Shown: positions 37,301 through 49,840 of the stretch, piece by piece
How positions within the stretch are numbered: position 1 is the first letter of the stretch
Layout of the letters: the number at the start of each line of letters is the position of its first letter
Assembly: GCA_036417435.1 (NCBI GenBank)
Contig: CM070900.1
Coordinates: 166,894,815 to 166,958,814, forward strand
Source: Inia geoffrensis
Taxonomy: Eukaryota; Chordata; Mammalia; Artiodactyla; Iniidae
Length of the DNA stretch: 64,000 bases
Reading direction: 5' to 3'
The notes under the pieces: generated by a model
The model's input: only the letters and a program-made list of their open reading frames with translations
What the model was told of the DNA's origin: nothing
Database searches by the model: none
Position numbers and translations under genes: made by a program

Positions 37301-39105
37301 AACCTATTTAGGAATATAGAGACAACAGCAACAACCATCCACACATAAGCGGTATGCTTACTCAGTGCTTTTTTTGTGACTCAGTATGCTTTAAGGAAGA
37401 TTCTAGACAAGGATTGTTTGATTAACTCAATTTGAAAGAACTCGATTCAGGTAGTGAATTATCAGTGTCAACAATTCCTTAATTGTCTTGAGGTTTAAAG
37501 GATTTTTAAGAAAGTAATGGACTTTTAAATAAGTAATTTTCAGGAAAATATTTAGAAAGATAAATGTCATTGTGCAGGTAATAAAAGAAAAAAAAGGACC
37601 AATGTTCAAGTAGAACTTGAGCACTAAAAACAAACTGAAAAATAAAGACAATTTTCTTTTCTAAATGTGAGAGTTTTTATCAAACTGTCAACTGAACTCA
37701 GAGATAAATTCATATGCCTACATAGTAATTGTTGATTGAACTTGAAAGGAGGCTCCACATATAATTGAAAACTAAATATTCCAGCTTCCTTTTAATTTCA
37801 AAAAATGCTTAAAGCTACTTCTCAAAATTTCCATATGGTTTACATTGGATAAATGCAAAGACTTGAATTTATGTAGAGCATAAATTCAATATAAATGGTG
37901 TTGATGTCTATCATGCAGGTTTATAAAAGGAATGGGAATTTAACTTCAATGAATAAAAATTCAACTTTTTTTCAGCCATATTTTATTATTTTTCTTTTAT
38001 AACATTTAATTTTAACTTTCCATACTTAATATTTGTCAATCAAATTATACTGGAATCAAATAATATTTCCATGCTCTAAAGATGAAATCTGAAATATGGG
38101 CAAATTGTAAGGTTTTAGACCACTGACCTCACTAAATAAAATAGATTATATAATAATTTAGATAGAAAAGAATAGTGCTTAATGAAGTTATATCCATGAC
38201 ACTAAAGTCAATGCTAAAGAAAATATATGTTTGGTTGACTTATGCTTGGTAAAGACAGTACAAACATGTTATAAGAGAATAAATCTCAGATAGTTTAAGA
38301 TATTTTTCCTCCAATCATAACTCTAGTAGAGGAAGGAGGAAGAAATTGACTTTCAGATTCCTAAACTTAATTGTCAATATTTTTGTCTAGAACCCCTGCC
38401 CTAGAAGTAAATGTCAGAGCACTTTTAGCTGGCTATGCCTGATAAAGTTAGCTTGTGCCATTTTCCAAGACTTTTTTAGTTGAATTCACACCACAATTAA
38501 ATTAAATAATAAGCTGCAAGATCTATTTCATTTTTATTGTCTATGTAACGGAGAAAAGCATTGCAAATACACATTTAATTTTTAAGTTGCCATAAGCAGG
38601 AGTAACTTTCATAAGATATCAACTTTGCAAATGTTTGTCTGCTAAGAACATACCATAACCTTATCTATTATACAAAAACATTTCTTTAGCATGGCATGTT
38701 TAATAAACTTGCAGGCTTCTTTTGTCCTCTTCTAGGGGGACAGCATGGCCAAAAGACCTGGTAGTTTCAGAGTTCTATATTCTTATGGTTCTCAATTTCA
38801 AACCTGAATTTTTCACTATATTGCCAGATACACATACTCAACTGTATACTTGATATTTCTCTTACCTTCATTCACAGTTTCAACAAAATATTTATTAAGC
38901 CTATATACATTATTTAGGCATAACAGTTGTGATACATAATTAAATGAAGTCTTGGTTTTTATTAAACATATACACAAATAGTGGGAGATGTTTGGTGGTG
39001 ATATATGCAATGAACATAAAATAAAACAGGGTAAGAAGAAAAGAAAGTAGATGAGCAATGGTCTTTCTGTAATGAAGGACCAGGAAGCCCTTGCCAACTA
39101 GAACA
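34331..39105. other. Long AT-rich stretch, no gene recognised
   Basis: About 4.8 kb, the longest block in the window with almost no repeat I can name. There is no supported gene. 36180-36360 stands out as less simple in composition and is raised as a possible conserved non-coding element. Confidence 0.5.
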
Positions 39106-39109
39106 TAAT

Positions 39110-39420
39110 TACCAAATACCTGAAAGAAGTGAGGGAATAGTTATAACTACCTGGAGAAGGGCATTCCAAACAGAAGAACTAGAAAATGCAAAAGCTCAGA
39201 GGTAGCACATGGATTATGGCTGAAGCATACTGACCAAGAGGGAAAGAGGTAGCAAATGGAGCAAAGATTAGCCTAGTGCAAGATCGTGTAGAAGCAGATA
39301 CATTATTAAAATAACCTTTGATTTTACTCTGAGTGATAATGGAAGTCACAGAGTTTTGAGCAGAAAAGCAACATAACCTGAGTGCCATTTCAAAAGGGTG
39401 ATTTAAGTTACTGTGGAGAG
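39110..39420 (+). repeat. Ancient interspersed repeat, family not named
   Basis: The wording fits a widely spread old mammalian repeat: AAGAAGTGAGGGAAT, GAAGGGCATTCCAAACAGAAG, AATGCAAAAGCTCAGAGGTA, TTTTACTCTGAGTGATAATGGAAGTCA, GAGTTTTGAGCAGAAAAGC. I recognise the pattern but cannot place the family with certainty. Confidence 0.55.
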
Positions 39421-39764
39421 AATAGAGTCTGATGTTTTTTGGTTTGGGGCGGTTTTTTTCCTTCTGTATCTACTCTTCCAATAACCTTCCTATCTTTGTA
39501 AACAGCAAATAATTTTTCTAGCTGCTCAGTCAATAATGCTTGTGAAGAATTATCAAATGGAAAGATGTACAGATAACAAATAACTGAGTAAAACTAATAT
39601 TGTTACAAATGCAAAAAATTCATCAAATTGTAGAAAGTATAAGTATATGACACACTAGATCAAACAGAACCAGAACTTTGAATGAGAACCAGTCCTTGAG
39701 AGAGATGCACCTATTGAACACATTGATTAAATGATAAAATATAGATCATGAAATTAAATACACA

Positions 39765-39852
39765 TATATTATACTCTATATATGTATGTATATACTATAT
39801 ATGTATGTGCTATGCATGTATGTTTATACTATATGTATGTATATGTATATCA
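39765..39852. repeat. TATG/TA-rich simple repeat
   Basis: Degenerate TATATATGTATG units, with ACTATATATGTATG-like phrases recurring several times. Confidence 0.85.
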
Positions 39853-40489
39853 ATTCAGTTTACATTGGTGTTCATTAATGTATTGATGGGAATGGTCAGA
39901 TGTATAAAACAATAGAGGATTCTTAAAAGGACAAGTAGTATATATGAATTAGGTGTGTGAATACTATGCAATCGTTCTAATCATAGGTAACTACTATGAC
40001 TATATTTGTCTATCAATCAAGTTCACTGGAGAGATGCCAACAAAATTAATGGTAGTCACTTGAAAATAAAATAAAATAGGATTAGAGAAAATGGCTAAAA
40101 GAACTCATTCACATTTTATTCACTATAGTTCTCCATTTATTACTAACTTGGTGAAAAAGAAGATATTTTTTTAAAAAAGAGACATTAATGATTCCAAAAT
40201 GAAAACATGATTTGATAGTGACATTAATTCAAATTTACTTCTTTGTTACTATTACCAAACATAATGAGCCATTTTCAGGACATTTGATTTCACCAAGATC
40301 TCACATCTTTTGTTCAACAATACAATGTCATCTTTGTCTTAATGAATGTAAATCTCTAATTCTGTGGGGAGAAAATTATTTAAGTTGTACTCTTCCTTGA
40401 GAGATTCTAGAAACTGGGTAAATAAAAGTTATTTTTCATTTTCCCTGATTATGTAGGTTGGGGACTTGTTATGCTAATTAGTCTTGTAT

Positions 40490-40800
40490 TAGGGTAATCT
40501 GAACAGCTGTAACAAACAGACCAAGAAGTATAATCACTAAACACAATAAATATTTATTTGTTTCTCCCATAGCAAATCTGAGTTGGTACTCCACAGGAGC
40601 TGTACCCTCTGCTTGTTTCTCAGTCAGTTTTAACATATCACTGCCAAGGTCATTCTAGTCACTATTTTCCTAGTTCACAGGCCTACAACAGCCATACGTT
40701 ATTCTCCACACATTTCGCTGGTGTGAATTTATTCACATGGACATGTCTCACTTTAGCTGTGGAACGCTATTAAACAAACAGAAGCAGCAAGTATTTTGAT
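40490..40800 (-). mobile_element. Possible old LTR or DNA element
   Basis: The start GTATTAGGGTAATCTGAACAGCTGTAACAAACAG, followed by ACACAATAAATATTTATTTGTTTCTCCCAT, resembles the antisense start of an old interspersed LTR-like repeat. The later part is too diverged to confirm. Treat it as a candidate only. Confidence 0.4.
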
Positions 40801-41135
40801 GCACAGCATTCTATGCCATGCTGAAAAACTAAAGTGAGGAAATTTAATTAATTGATGACTTCATTTAATCTGTTTGCTTATGCTTACATAGTAAATGGTA
40901 TTTTTTTACAAAGATAATCCTAGATAGGATTTTCAAGCATCCCTTAATCATCCCAGTAAACTCATTCAAATTTTATTATCAATCAATTAAACATTCCACT
41001 CTTCAATAGAAATAATGCAGCTTCAGAGGATCAATATTACTCCCACCATTTTAATTTATTTTGGGGCCAATCTAAAATCTCTGCTAATTTAAACATCTCA
41101 CAGTCAGAATAATATTTAATTTGGGGAACAATTTT

Positions 41136-41349
41136 TTTTTTTTTTTTTTTTTTTTTTGCGGTACTCAGGCCTCTCACTGTTCTGGCCTCTCCATTTGCGG
41201 AACACAGGCTCCGGACGCGCAGGCTCAGCAGCCATGGCTCACGGGCCCAGCCGCTCCGTGGCATGTGGGATCTTCCCAGACCGGGGCACGAACCCACGTC
41301 CCCTGCATCGGCAGGAGGACTCTCAACCACTGCGCCACCAGGGAAGCCC
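41136..41349 (-). mobile_element. CHR-type SINE, short form
   Basis: A reverse-strand short SINE with a T run (A tail) of about 24. The perfect 14-base target duplication TGGGGAACAATTTT lies at 41122-41135 and 41350-41363. On the minus strand the insertion site reads ATT/AAAA, like an L1 endonuclease site. The frames on both strands at 41037-41496 are explained by it. Confidence 0.96.
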
Positions 41350-41363
41350 TGGGGAACAATTTT

Positions 41364-42985
41364 AATATGCAACAAATCAAGTTTATTTTGTCATTATTGT
41401 GCTTGCTTCATCATTTTACTTCAACCAGAATTAAAGTTCTTTAACTTTTATGTTACTGGTACAAAAGCCAACTCAGATATCATTATTAACAATTAAGTAT
41501 AATGATACATGACAAAAAAGGGGACGTTAAAGCTTTGTTTGTACATTTCAAATATACCACAGTTTAAAAAGAACTTACATAATTACTATATTGTGTTTAC
41601 ATGTATAACACAACTTAAAGTTACTTGATCAAGGATATTTCATGTTGGTACTCACCTCATCTTCTTTCATTTTAAAGTACTGATAAAACAATGTAGAGAG
41701 CTATGGAACTGTAATTGGCTTTTATAAACCCTAGCCTGAAAGACTCACGTTATATGGAATCTTTCACAATACTCTCCTCATCTGTTTATCATTCCTTTGA
41801 TTTTTTTCCAACTCATAAGAAGCATGCTTGCTCATTTGTATTCTGTTCATATCTAAATTCCAGTAAAGGTCAGCTTTCCCATAAAAAAGGGTATAAATAG
41901 TGCATAAAATGATGGTCCAAGCTAGCACATCAAGAAAATAAAAGCATAAAAGTAAAGGTCATTTTCACAATTTTTATCTTGAAGCAGTCTCAAAAATATA
42001 TAGTGTGAAAATTTGTCAAAGTTTTCAAAAGAGGAGTTTGGATACTGAGTTTCTTTCTTTTCTATTTTCTTTGCTATGACCTTTCTAGAAGTTAAAAAGA
42101 AATTGTACATTATTTGAGGTCATTATGTTGGTTTTGTTATTAGGGTAATTACCCCTGATATTTAATCAATTATCAAAGTAATACTTGTTTAGGTTGAAAA
42201 AAATCATTCTTTCCTTGGAAGCCACATTTATATTTGGCAACATTAATAGATAAAGCATATCAGCACTTCCAAGATAAACACAAAGAAAATATTCATTACT
42301 TATTTAAATAATTATTTAAATGAAACATTTTTATAAATTTTAATATTTTGACTTTCATTTAGTGAATTTATCAGGAAAGCCAATACTTATACGAGGAATA
42401 CACTGAACTTATTAAATTAACTATGTATCTTATTCATTCATCTGGAGTAAAGAGTTTGAATCTGATCCAATTTGGATTGATAACTGAGTAATGATTGTAA
42501 TATTAAACTTTTGAAAGCCTTTGGAAAAGCTACCCATGTGAACTTTTGCATCCATAAAATATGGAAGCAATATGAGCTAGCTTTAGTTTCACTATATTTA
42601 GGACAAGGCCAAGACTTTTGATAAAGTCTGTGGAATCAAGACATGTAACTCTATTAGCAAAATACAGACACAAATGCTGGGGTATGAGCTCTCTAGCTCA
42701 CCAAAATTAATAGAACACCACTGTGGAACAATATTTAACCCTGTCCTTAACCTTCTCAGCTTCTGATATATATATTTTTTCTATCCTAATAGTCTCCACA
42801 TCTTATCAAAATTACTTATAGGTGTGTGTGTGCAACAAAATTGTTAACTCCTCTGGGTAGACACCACATCTCATCCATTGCTTTTAAATTTATATATCTT
42901 AAATAATTAATGAGGAACTAGTGTCAGACAATAAGAATAAAATAAAGCAAATAAATGTTTGGTTTCAAATCTCAAAAATTGTAAG
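41364..42985. other. AT-rich DNA, no feature recognised
   Basis: No gene or named repeat seen; the short frames have no recognisable domains. Confidence 0.55.
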
Positions 42986-42989
42986 TCTA

Positions 42990-43485
42990 CAGGCATACCT
43001 TATTTTACTGCACTTCACTTCATTGCACTTCACAGATATTGCATTTTTACAAATTGAAGGTTTGTGGTAACCTTACATCAAGCAAGTCTATTGGTGTCAT
43101 TTTTCCAACAGCATTTGCTCACTTTGTGCCTGTGTTACATTTTGGTAATTCTCACAATATTTCAAAACTTTTTATATCATTTTCATTATTATATTTATTA
43201 TGGTGATCTGTGATCAGTGATCTTTGATGTTACTATTGCAAAAAGATTACGGCCCACTGAAGGCTCAGGTGATGGTTAACACTTTTTAGCAAAAAAGTAT
43301 TTTTTAAATAAGGTATGTACATAGATTTTTAGACATGATGTTATGGCACAGTTGTGTAGTGTAAACATAATTTTTATATGCACTGGGAAACCAAAAAAAA
43401 AAATCTTGTGACTCAGTTTATTGCGATATTTGCTTTATTACAGCAGTCTGGAACTAAACCCCGCAATACCTCTGAGGTCTGCCTG
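42990..43485. mobile_element. Tigger-type (TcMar) non-autonomous DNA transposon
   Basis: The left end CAGGCATACCTTATTT and the right end ...CCTCTGAGGTCTGCCTG form imperfect terminal inverted repeats. A TA dinucleotide lies directly outside each end (42988-42989 and 43486-43487), the hallmark of Tc1/mariner insertion. Internal blocks such as AATTGAAGGTTTGTGGTAACC, TATGGTGATCTGTGATCAGTGATCTTTGATG and GACTCAGTTTATTGCGATATTTGC match the common mammalian Tigger3/Golem-like short element. There is no transposase frame. Strand cannot be assigned with confidence. Confidence 0.85.
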
Positions 43486-43487
43486 TA

Positions 43488-46400
43488 GTAGGGGAGATGG
43501 ATATTTTTAGTACGTTTAATGCACACAACAATGAAATAGTAAAAAAGTTGAAAAGGAAGTTGTGATACATCCCTTACTGTTCTGCATTTATGGAGGCGTA
43601 GGATTTTAATAGGTAGGAGGTTTGGGATGAGCATGATAGGTAGAGAGGGATGTGGTTGTGAGTTGTGAGGGGAGAGGAAGCATTCTATAGTTCTATGATT
43701 AGAAGTAAAAGAGTCACTAAAAGAGTCTATGCTTCTGTACATGAACATCACAACAGTTTCTCAGATTTTTCTCATCCCCCTATCTGGAACAGAATGATGA
43801 AACAGGGCTGGATTTGAGTATTATCCTTCCCCAGGTCATTTAGGTTATGGTAATAGCCTAGCAAGTTATGCTTTCGTTAACTAGTTGAAAAGACATATTT
43901 AGTTAATCTCCAAAGGACTACTGATTAAGGCAGGAAAAATTAGAATCAATAGCATTCCATATTTTAAAATAAAATAATAAAATATGAAATACAAAAATAT
44001 AATAAAATTAATTAAAGGTGGCTCCTTAGAATAAGATGTAAAACCCTAGATTTAAAATAAAATACCCTTTTCAGAGCACTACAATAAACAAAACCAATAC
44101 TAAAATGTTTTACATGATAAAACACAAATGAGCAATATTTTAAAAATTTGTTTCTGATTAGAAGAAAGTGCTAGATATATTTACACATGCATATTCATAT
44201 AAAAGAACAGTTTCCATGCTCATAAAGAACACTAAGAGTTCAATAGAAAAGGACAGCCTATTTTTAACAATAATCCTCAAGTGATAGGAACTTAGGAACC
44301 GTCATTTCACAGAGGAATAACAAAAATCTTAGTTTAAAAAACTGTTGTCTATTCAATGGGCTAATATATTTGGAAACAGTCTGCCTGGTTGTCATGGGTT
44401 AATAACTAAATCAATCTTTATAGGGAGCTGTCAACAATAACACCAAATTAATCAGTTACTATGCTGTCATCAAAACTGAAAAAGGGAATTAAAATATGGG
44501 TAAATTCTTTTCAGTCCAACACTCCACAGTAACAAAATGTCCTACTTAAAGCAGATTATGGAGTGTCTTTTATTAATTCTTGGTGAATGGAAACTGATAG
44601 TGGTTAATAAAACTTCAACTCTATGGAAGTAATTAAAAGCCTGGGAACATAGTTATATTGCTTTTTAGTGGAATATATCAAGCTTGACTTTATTTTCACT
44701 TCTGAAATTGTTTTCCTTGAAGTTTCAGCAACTTTTTTCAAGCCTAAAACTTACAAGCAACTGTAACAGCCCTATGAGTTGCTGTAATCCAGAAGTGTCT
44801 TCTTTATAATATATAAAATTAGAAAGCTTAGTGTAGTAAATCCTCTCCAAATAATATGCCTAGTTTAAATATCTTTCAAAATAACAGCAAGAAAAAAAGA
44901 GACAAATCTGCCTTAAAGGTTTAGGTATACTAATTCAAGATATAGTCACTATGTCCTTATGAAAATGCTTTCATAATATGATACAGCTGGATGGAAGCTG
45001 AACACACAAAAAAGTTGATTACTTATATCATTTTGATTTTCTAAACAGATGTTTCCTTTGTGGCAAGTTGCATTTTAATACAACAGAGAAAAATGAAAAG
45101 TGTAATATTTCAATATGTCTCAATTATTTTCTAGAACATTCTGCAAAAATCATTCTCATCGTTTCAAAATAAGTGGTTTTACCTTGATATTTACTCATTG
45201 TACAAATATTTGCATAGTTACTAAACATCATTACTGACTTACAGAACTGTCTATAGATTTGAATCAGTCAATTCAATAGCTAACCATCATTTACATCAGG
45301 TACTTTATAGATAATCATAAATCATAAGACATATTAAGGTAATTAATATAAATGAAATTAAAAGGATTGAGAAGTACCCTAATAAATAGTAAAATGCTGT
45401 TTTTTATCATGTCCCCTGCACATCACTGCATTTAAGTTATTGTCGTAAAATAAAAATACTATAATGATACTTTATTTATTCTAAAACTTTTTGAAAGTCA
45501 CAAATAAAACAAGCAATTTTTCAGTATGAATAAGGATGTATTTTGATTTAGCAATAACATGAAATTGGTGCAAATATCTAGAAGACAGAGACATGGAAAT
45601 ATATGCTTATTTTGACTTGGAAGTAAACAGAACTCTCTAAAAGCACACAGTCCACTCCTGGGTCAGATGGTGAATTTTAACTGTTCTTGATACATTAGTC
45701 AAATATCTGAACTCTTGGCTGAACCTTATTATTATTTCTTTAAAAAAATGCCCATAGTTTTTATGGAGACAAGTAATCACAAGTATAATGAGAGTTTTGT
45801 GTGTTACTTTATATATATGTATGCATAATTTATTTATTACTTATTTTATTATACTGATCTCTTAAGACATCCAATAGAATATCCAATGGATTTCCAAGAG
45901 TGGGTATTGTGATTTTTCCTATTTTTAAGAGGAATATTGGTAATGTTAGGATAGGTAGGATCATATACTACAGTCACCCACACCCATACTTATCACAGCT
46001 CATGCAACTGTTTGACATAAAACATCACTAAGTGAAGCTTTGCCTTTTCTAAATTTCATCACGTATATTCAGCTAAAAACAGTGATGGCCCATTGACCTA
46101 AAGAGATATTCCAGTTTGTTGGCATTTCTACTTTATTCCAATTCATAACCCACATTACTCATCTTTATTTTTTCTAATATATTTCAGTATTTCCTGTCTA
46201 TCATTTTAGTATTTTTTTTTTAATGATACACAAAATTCTTACCCCTTCCCTCTTTTTCTTAAATACTGCCTGCAAAATTTTGAGTCTGGATGATTCCAAA
46301 TTTTCAAGTCTTTACTTGTGCTTATATTCAAATGATTTAATATTGACATAAAAAGTCATACAACATTTTTAACACTTTATGCTATGAGTCAGAATAGGCA

Positions 46401-46760
46401 TATTTAAATTATTCTATGATTTTGATAATCATTCTTCCTATCTTTATCTGGTTAGGCCATTTTTTTTTTCACTTTCTATGGCAACTTTCAAATGCCCTTT
46501 ATTTTTATCTAACTTCTAGTTCTTAGATTTCTACTCTTATTCATAACATATGACCACATTAAAAAAAAATAGAAAACTTCAAAAAAGAAAACTTGCAAAA
46601 CTCTTTATTTCCAACCACACAAATCCCACTACAGCTGTACTGTACTTTATTCCTGTCACTACTATTACAAAAAATAAGCTGACTTTTTTAGAAATTTGGA
46701 TCACACTCTTATTGTTCAAGAAATTTACATTATTGTCCAGTAGCCTTGACAAGGATCTGT
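43488..46760. other. AT-rich DNA, no gene recognised
   Basis: About 3.3 kb. A 112-codon minus frame (43413-43751) starts outside and runs into the Tigger element; it has no recognised domain. 44340-44780 is unique-looking and is noted as a possible conserved element. Confidence 0.5.
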
Positions 46761-46810
46761 ATTAGTACTCTTATTAGTACTCTTATTTTCTGTAAATTTT
46801 CTGTAAATTT
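46761..46810. repeat. Two adjacent short tandem duplications
   Basis: ATTAGTACTCTT is repeated at 46761-46772 and 46773-46784. Directly after it, TTTTCTGTAAA is repeated, ending at about 46810. Confidence 0.9.
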
Positions 46811-48010
46811 TAGCTTTTTTGTTTCTTCATTTTTATTTCTTATTTTTGTATGTCTTATTGCTTTGACTAAGATATCTGCTACAATATTGAATAGATAAAC
46901 TGAAAAAGTGTATCTTATTTATCTTTTTGCTCTAAATGGGAATGTTTGTAGTATTCACCAAGAAGATATAACATTTATAAACATATATATATAATATCAG
47001 AGCTCTAAAGTGTATGAAGCAAATTTTGACATAATTCAAGGGAGAAACAGTTTTACAATAAGAGTTGGAAACTTCAATAATTGACTTCAATAATTATCCA
47101 ATAATGGGTAAAACAAGCAGATTAAAAAAGCAATAAGGAAATAGAAGACTTCAATAACATTGTAAAGCAATTGTACCTAATAGCCATATATGGAACAGTC
47201 CACCCAACAAGAGCAGAGTACACATTTTTCTCCAGTGCACATGGAAGATGCTCTGGACAGAGCATACATTAGGCCACAAAACAAGTGTTAACAGATTTCA
47301 AAACACCAATTTGGATGGTTATTTAAAAAAAAAAAAGGGAAACATGAAAACAAAACAGTGTTTTAAAGGATGTGGATAAATTGGAAATTTTGTACACTAC
47401 TAGTGATTAGTTTGCCACTGTGGAATATGGTATGGCATTTCCTCAAAAACATCACTATAGAATTACCAAGTGATCCAGCAATTCCACTTCTAGGTGTATA
47501 CCTGAAAGAAAGCAGGGGCTCAAATAGATATTTGTATACCAGTGTTCATGGTGGCATTATTCATAATAGCAAAAAGTGGAAATAACCCAAGGATCCACTC
47601 ATATGTCAAAATGTGACATATACATCCTGTGGAATATTATTCAGACTTAACAAGGAGTGAAATTCTTATACATTTTACAAAACACATGAACTTTAAAAAT
47701 ATTAAACTAAATGAAATAAGCCAGGTAAATAAGGACAGCTAGTGTATTAATTCAACTTATATGAGATACCTAGAAAAGTCAAATTCTTTAGACAGTAGAA
47801 TATAGGTTACTGGGAAGAAGAGGTGCTAGGAAAGTATTGTTTAATCATTACAGAGATTCAGTTTTGGACGATAACAATGTTTTGGAAATGAATAGTGATG
47901 ATGATTGCACAACAATGTGAATTAAGGTCACAGAACTGTACACTTTAATTAAATGTTTAAAATGGTTAATTTTATGCTATGTATATTTCATCATAACAAA
48001 AATAGAAAAA
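46811..48010 (+). mobile_element. Rearranged L1M: antisense RT scrap joined to sense EN and 3' end
   Basis: 46811-46965 reads as antisense L1 RT (TATGTCTTATTGCTTTGACTAAGATATCTGCTACAATATTGAATAGA-like). From about 46970 the sense strand carries the end of the ORF2 endonuclease region, with the TTTTTCTCCAGTGCACATGG..GA and CATTAGGCCACAAAACAAG phrases at 47226-47285. From about 47355 it jumps to the ORF2 C-terminal and 3' UTR order (GGATGTGGATAAATTGGAAA, CCAGCAATTCCACTTCTAGG, TTATTCATAATAGC, CTGTGGAATATTATTCAGAC) and ends in an A-rich tail. Most of the RT is missing from the sense part. Confidence 0.75.
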
Positions 48011-48950
48011 AAAAATAGCTATCACAACCATTTAAGTTTACTGCCTATAAGTCTGTGTGTTAGCTGGGCTCTCCTTTGCACTGGGCCCCGTTAAGTTTAA
48101 ATTTGTGTGACTATGCTTACCAGTGGGTCAAATAGGTGACATTACATATGTGGGATGAAACTTCTTACATGTGTGGAGTTTTGCTGTGACAATCAGGTCA
48201 ATTTAGCTCTATCTTATGTTATCTCTCATCTCCAGCAAGCTAGTCTGGGCTTTTACTCAGGGTGGAGACAGGAGTCTAAATAGAGATTGGAAGTGTGTAA
48301 GGCTCTTGAGGCCTGCATTCATAACTATCATATCATTTCCATCATGTTCTACTAGTCTAACATAAAATGTATGTTCTTTGGTTAGGGCTTTTTGTTTATT
48401 TAGGATTGGCAATACTGAACCATAAAAAAATCTATATTATTTTGAAGGTTATATTTTCAATTTATTGTGCCTCTTCTTAATTTTTTATTTTGTGATATAA
48501 TTTCCAAAATTTATGTTTTTATATAGTTCATACTATATAGTTATTTTTTGAATATTTTGAAGAAATTATGCATCTATTTGTTGTATCATTTTACTTAAAC
48601 AAAGGAAGAATTATGCATCAAAATTTTCACATGTATTGTAACTTTTGAATAGACTCATACACATAGACACATATTATATTCATATATCATTAATAAGCAT
48701 ATTCAAACTAAACATTGTTATAGATAAATATTATATTAGAAGTATGCTTATTATAGAACATATAATTCATATAATACATAGTCTACATGAAGGATATCAT
48801 TTTCACATTATCTGCATGCACATTTAACTTATAATGTGAATCCTCTATAATTAACACTCAAAATTCTAATACCATGTGTATTTACTTCATTCCCTTTTTC
48901 AGTTCATTTTGCTGGATAATATCAGCAGAATTTGAGCAGCCTATTATGTT
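48011..48950. other. AT-rich DNA, possible old repeat at left
   Basis: 48040-48350 is less AT-rich and may be a decayed interspersed repeat I cannot name. The rest has nothing recognised. Confidence 0.45.
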
Positions 48951-48968
48951 AAAGAATAAACTGTTCAG

Positions 48969-49332
48969 GGACTTCCCTGGTGGCGCAGTGGTTAAGAATC
49001 CACCTGCCAATGCAGGGGACGCGTGTTCAAGCCCTGGTCCGGGAAGATCCCACATGCTGTGGAGCAGCTAAGCCCATACACCACAACTACTGCACCGCAC
49101 CCTAGAACCCACGAGCCACAACTACCAAGCCTGTGTGCCACGACTACTGAAGCCTGCGTCCCTAGAGCCTGTGCTCCACAACAAGAGAAGCCACCACAAT
49201 GAGAAGCCCACACACCACAATGAAGAGTAGCTCCCGCCTGATGCAATCCCGCCCGATGCAACTACAGAAAAGCCTGCATGCAGCAACAAAGACCCAACAG
49301 AGCCAAAAATAAATAAATTTATTAAAAAAAAA
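48969..49332 (+). mobile_element. CHR-2-like SINE, long form with internal expansion
   Basis: A long-form SINE of 364 bases, about 70 longer than the copy at 6647-6939. It has a perfect 18-base target duplication (AAAGAATAAACTGTTCAG) at 48951-48968 and 49333-49350, and TGTT/AAAG at the insertion point. The extra length lies at about 49075-49165, where CCACAACTACTG-like units occur repeatedly before the usual CTAGAGCCTGTGCTCC. The tail is CAAAAATAAATAAATTTATT then A. Confidence 0.95.
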
Positions 49333-49439
49333 AAAGAATAAACTGTTCAGAGAAAATGTATATATTATTTTGTTCATTTTCATGAAGTTTCTTCACCCCA
49401 ATACTTGAAAACATAACAATGCTATATTTTGTGCTTTGT

Positions 49440-49590
49440 TACATCAAACACACTGTTCACCTTAGGGCCTTTACAAAGGCTGCTCTCTGCCTGCAAAGAT
49501 GGGGGTAACTTCACGCCTTTGCTAAAGAATTACATTACAATGAAACCTAATTATACCTTTTTATTTAAATGATCACATGGGGAATGTTAC
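49440..49590 (-). mobile_element. L2 LINE fragment, antisense
   Basis: ACTGTTCACCTTAGGGCCTTTACAAAGGCTGCTCTCTGCCTG is the characteristic L2 phrase at 49450-49491. A later scrap, at 50575-50612 (ACACATGATGGCTCAATAAATAGTTG-like), may be the end of the same or another L2 copy. Confidence 0.6.
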
Positions 49591-49594
49591 TTTA

Positions 49595-49840
49595 TCAGGA
49601 TTTTTCAACCTGGGCACTGGTGGCATTTGAGGCCAGATAATTCTTTGTTGTGGGGCCAGCCCTGTGCCTTGTAGGATATTTAGCCATATCCCTGGACTCT
49701 AACTACTAGATGACAGTAATATCCACCACTCACAAATTGTGGCAAAGAAAAATATTTCTAGGAATTGCTAAATATCCCCTGGGGGCTTGGCAAAAACATC
49801 CCTTTCCCCCTCAACACACATACTCAGTGGAGAACCACTG
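49595..49840 (-). mobile_element. MER5A-like hAT DNA transposon
   Basis: A short hAT-Charlie-type element without transposase. Blocks in order: TTTTTCAACCTGGGCACTGG, CAGATAATTCTTTGTTGTGGGG, CTGTGCCTTGTAGGATATTTAGC, CTCTAACTACTAGATGACAG, CTAAATATCCCCTGGGGG, and the end GTGGAGAACCACTG. The ends are imperfect inverted repeats. It sits just after L2 sequence. Confidence 0.8.

Noticed and set aside
41037..41496. Several frames of 69-112 codons on both strands
   Set aside because: All cross the SINE at 41136-41349. Open frames on both strands are a property of this SINE's sequence.
43413..43751. 112-codon minus-strand frame
   Set aside because: It ends inside the Tigger-type element and shows no transposase or other domain.
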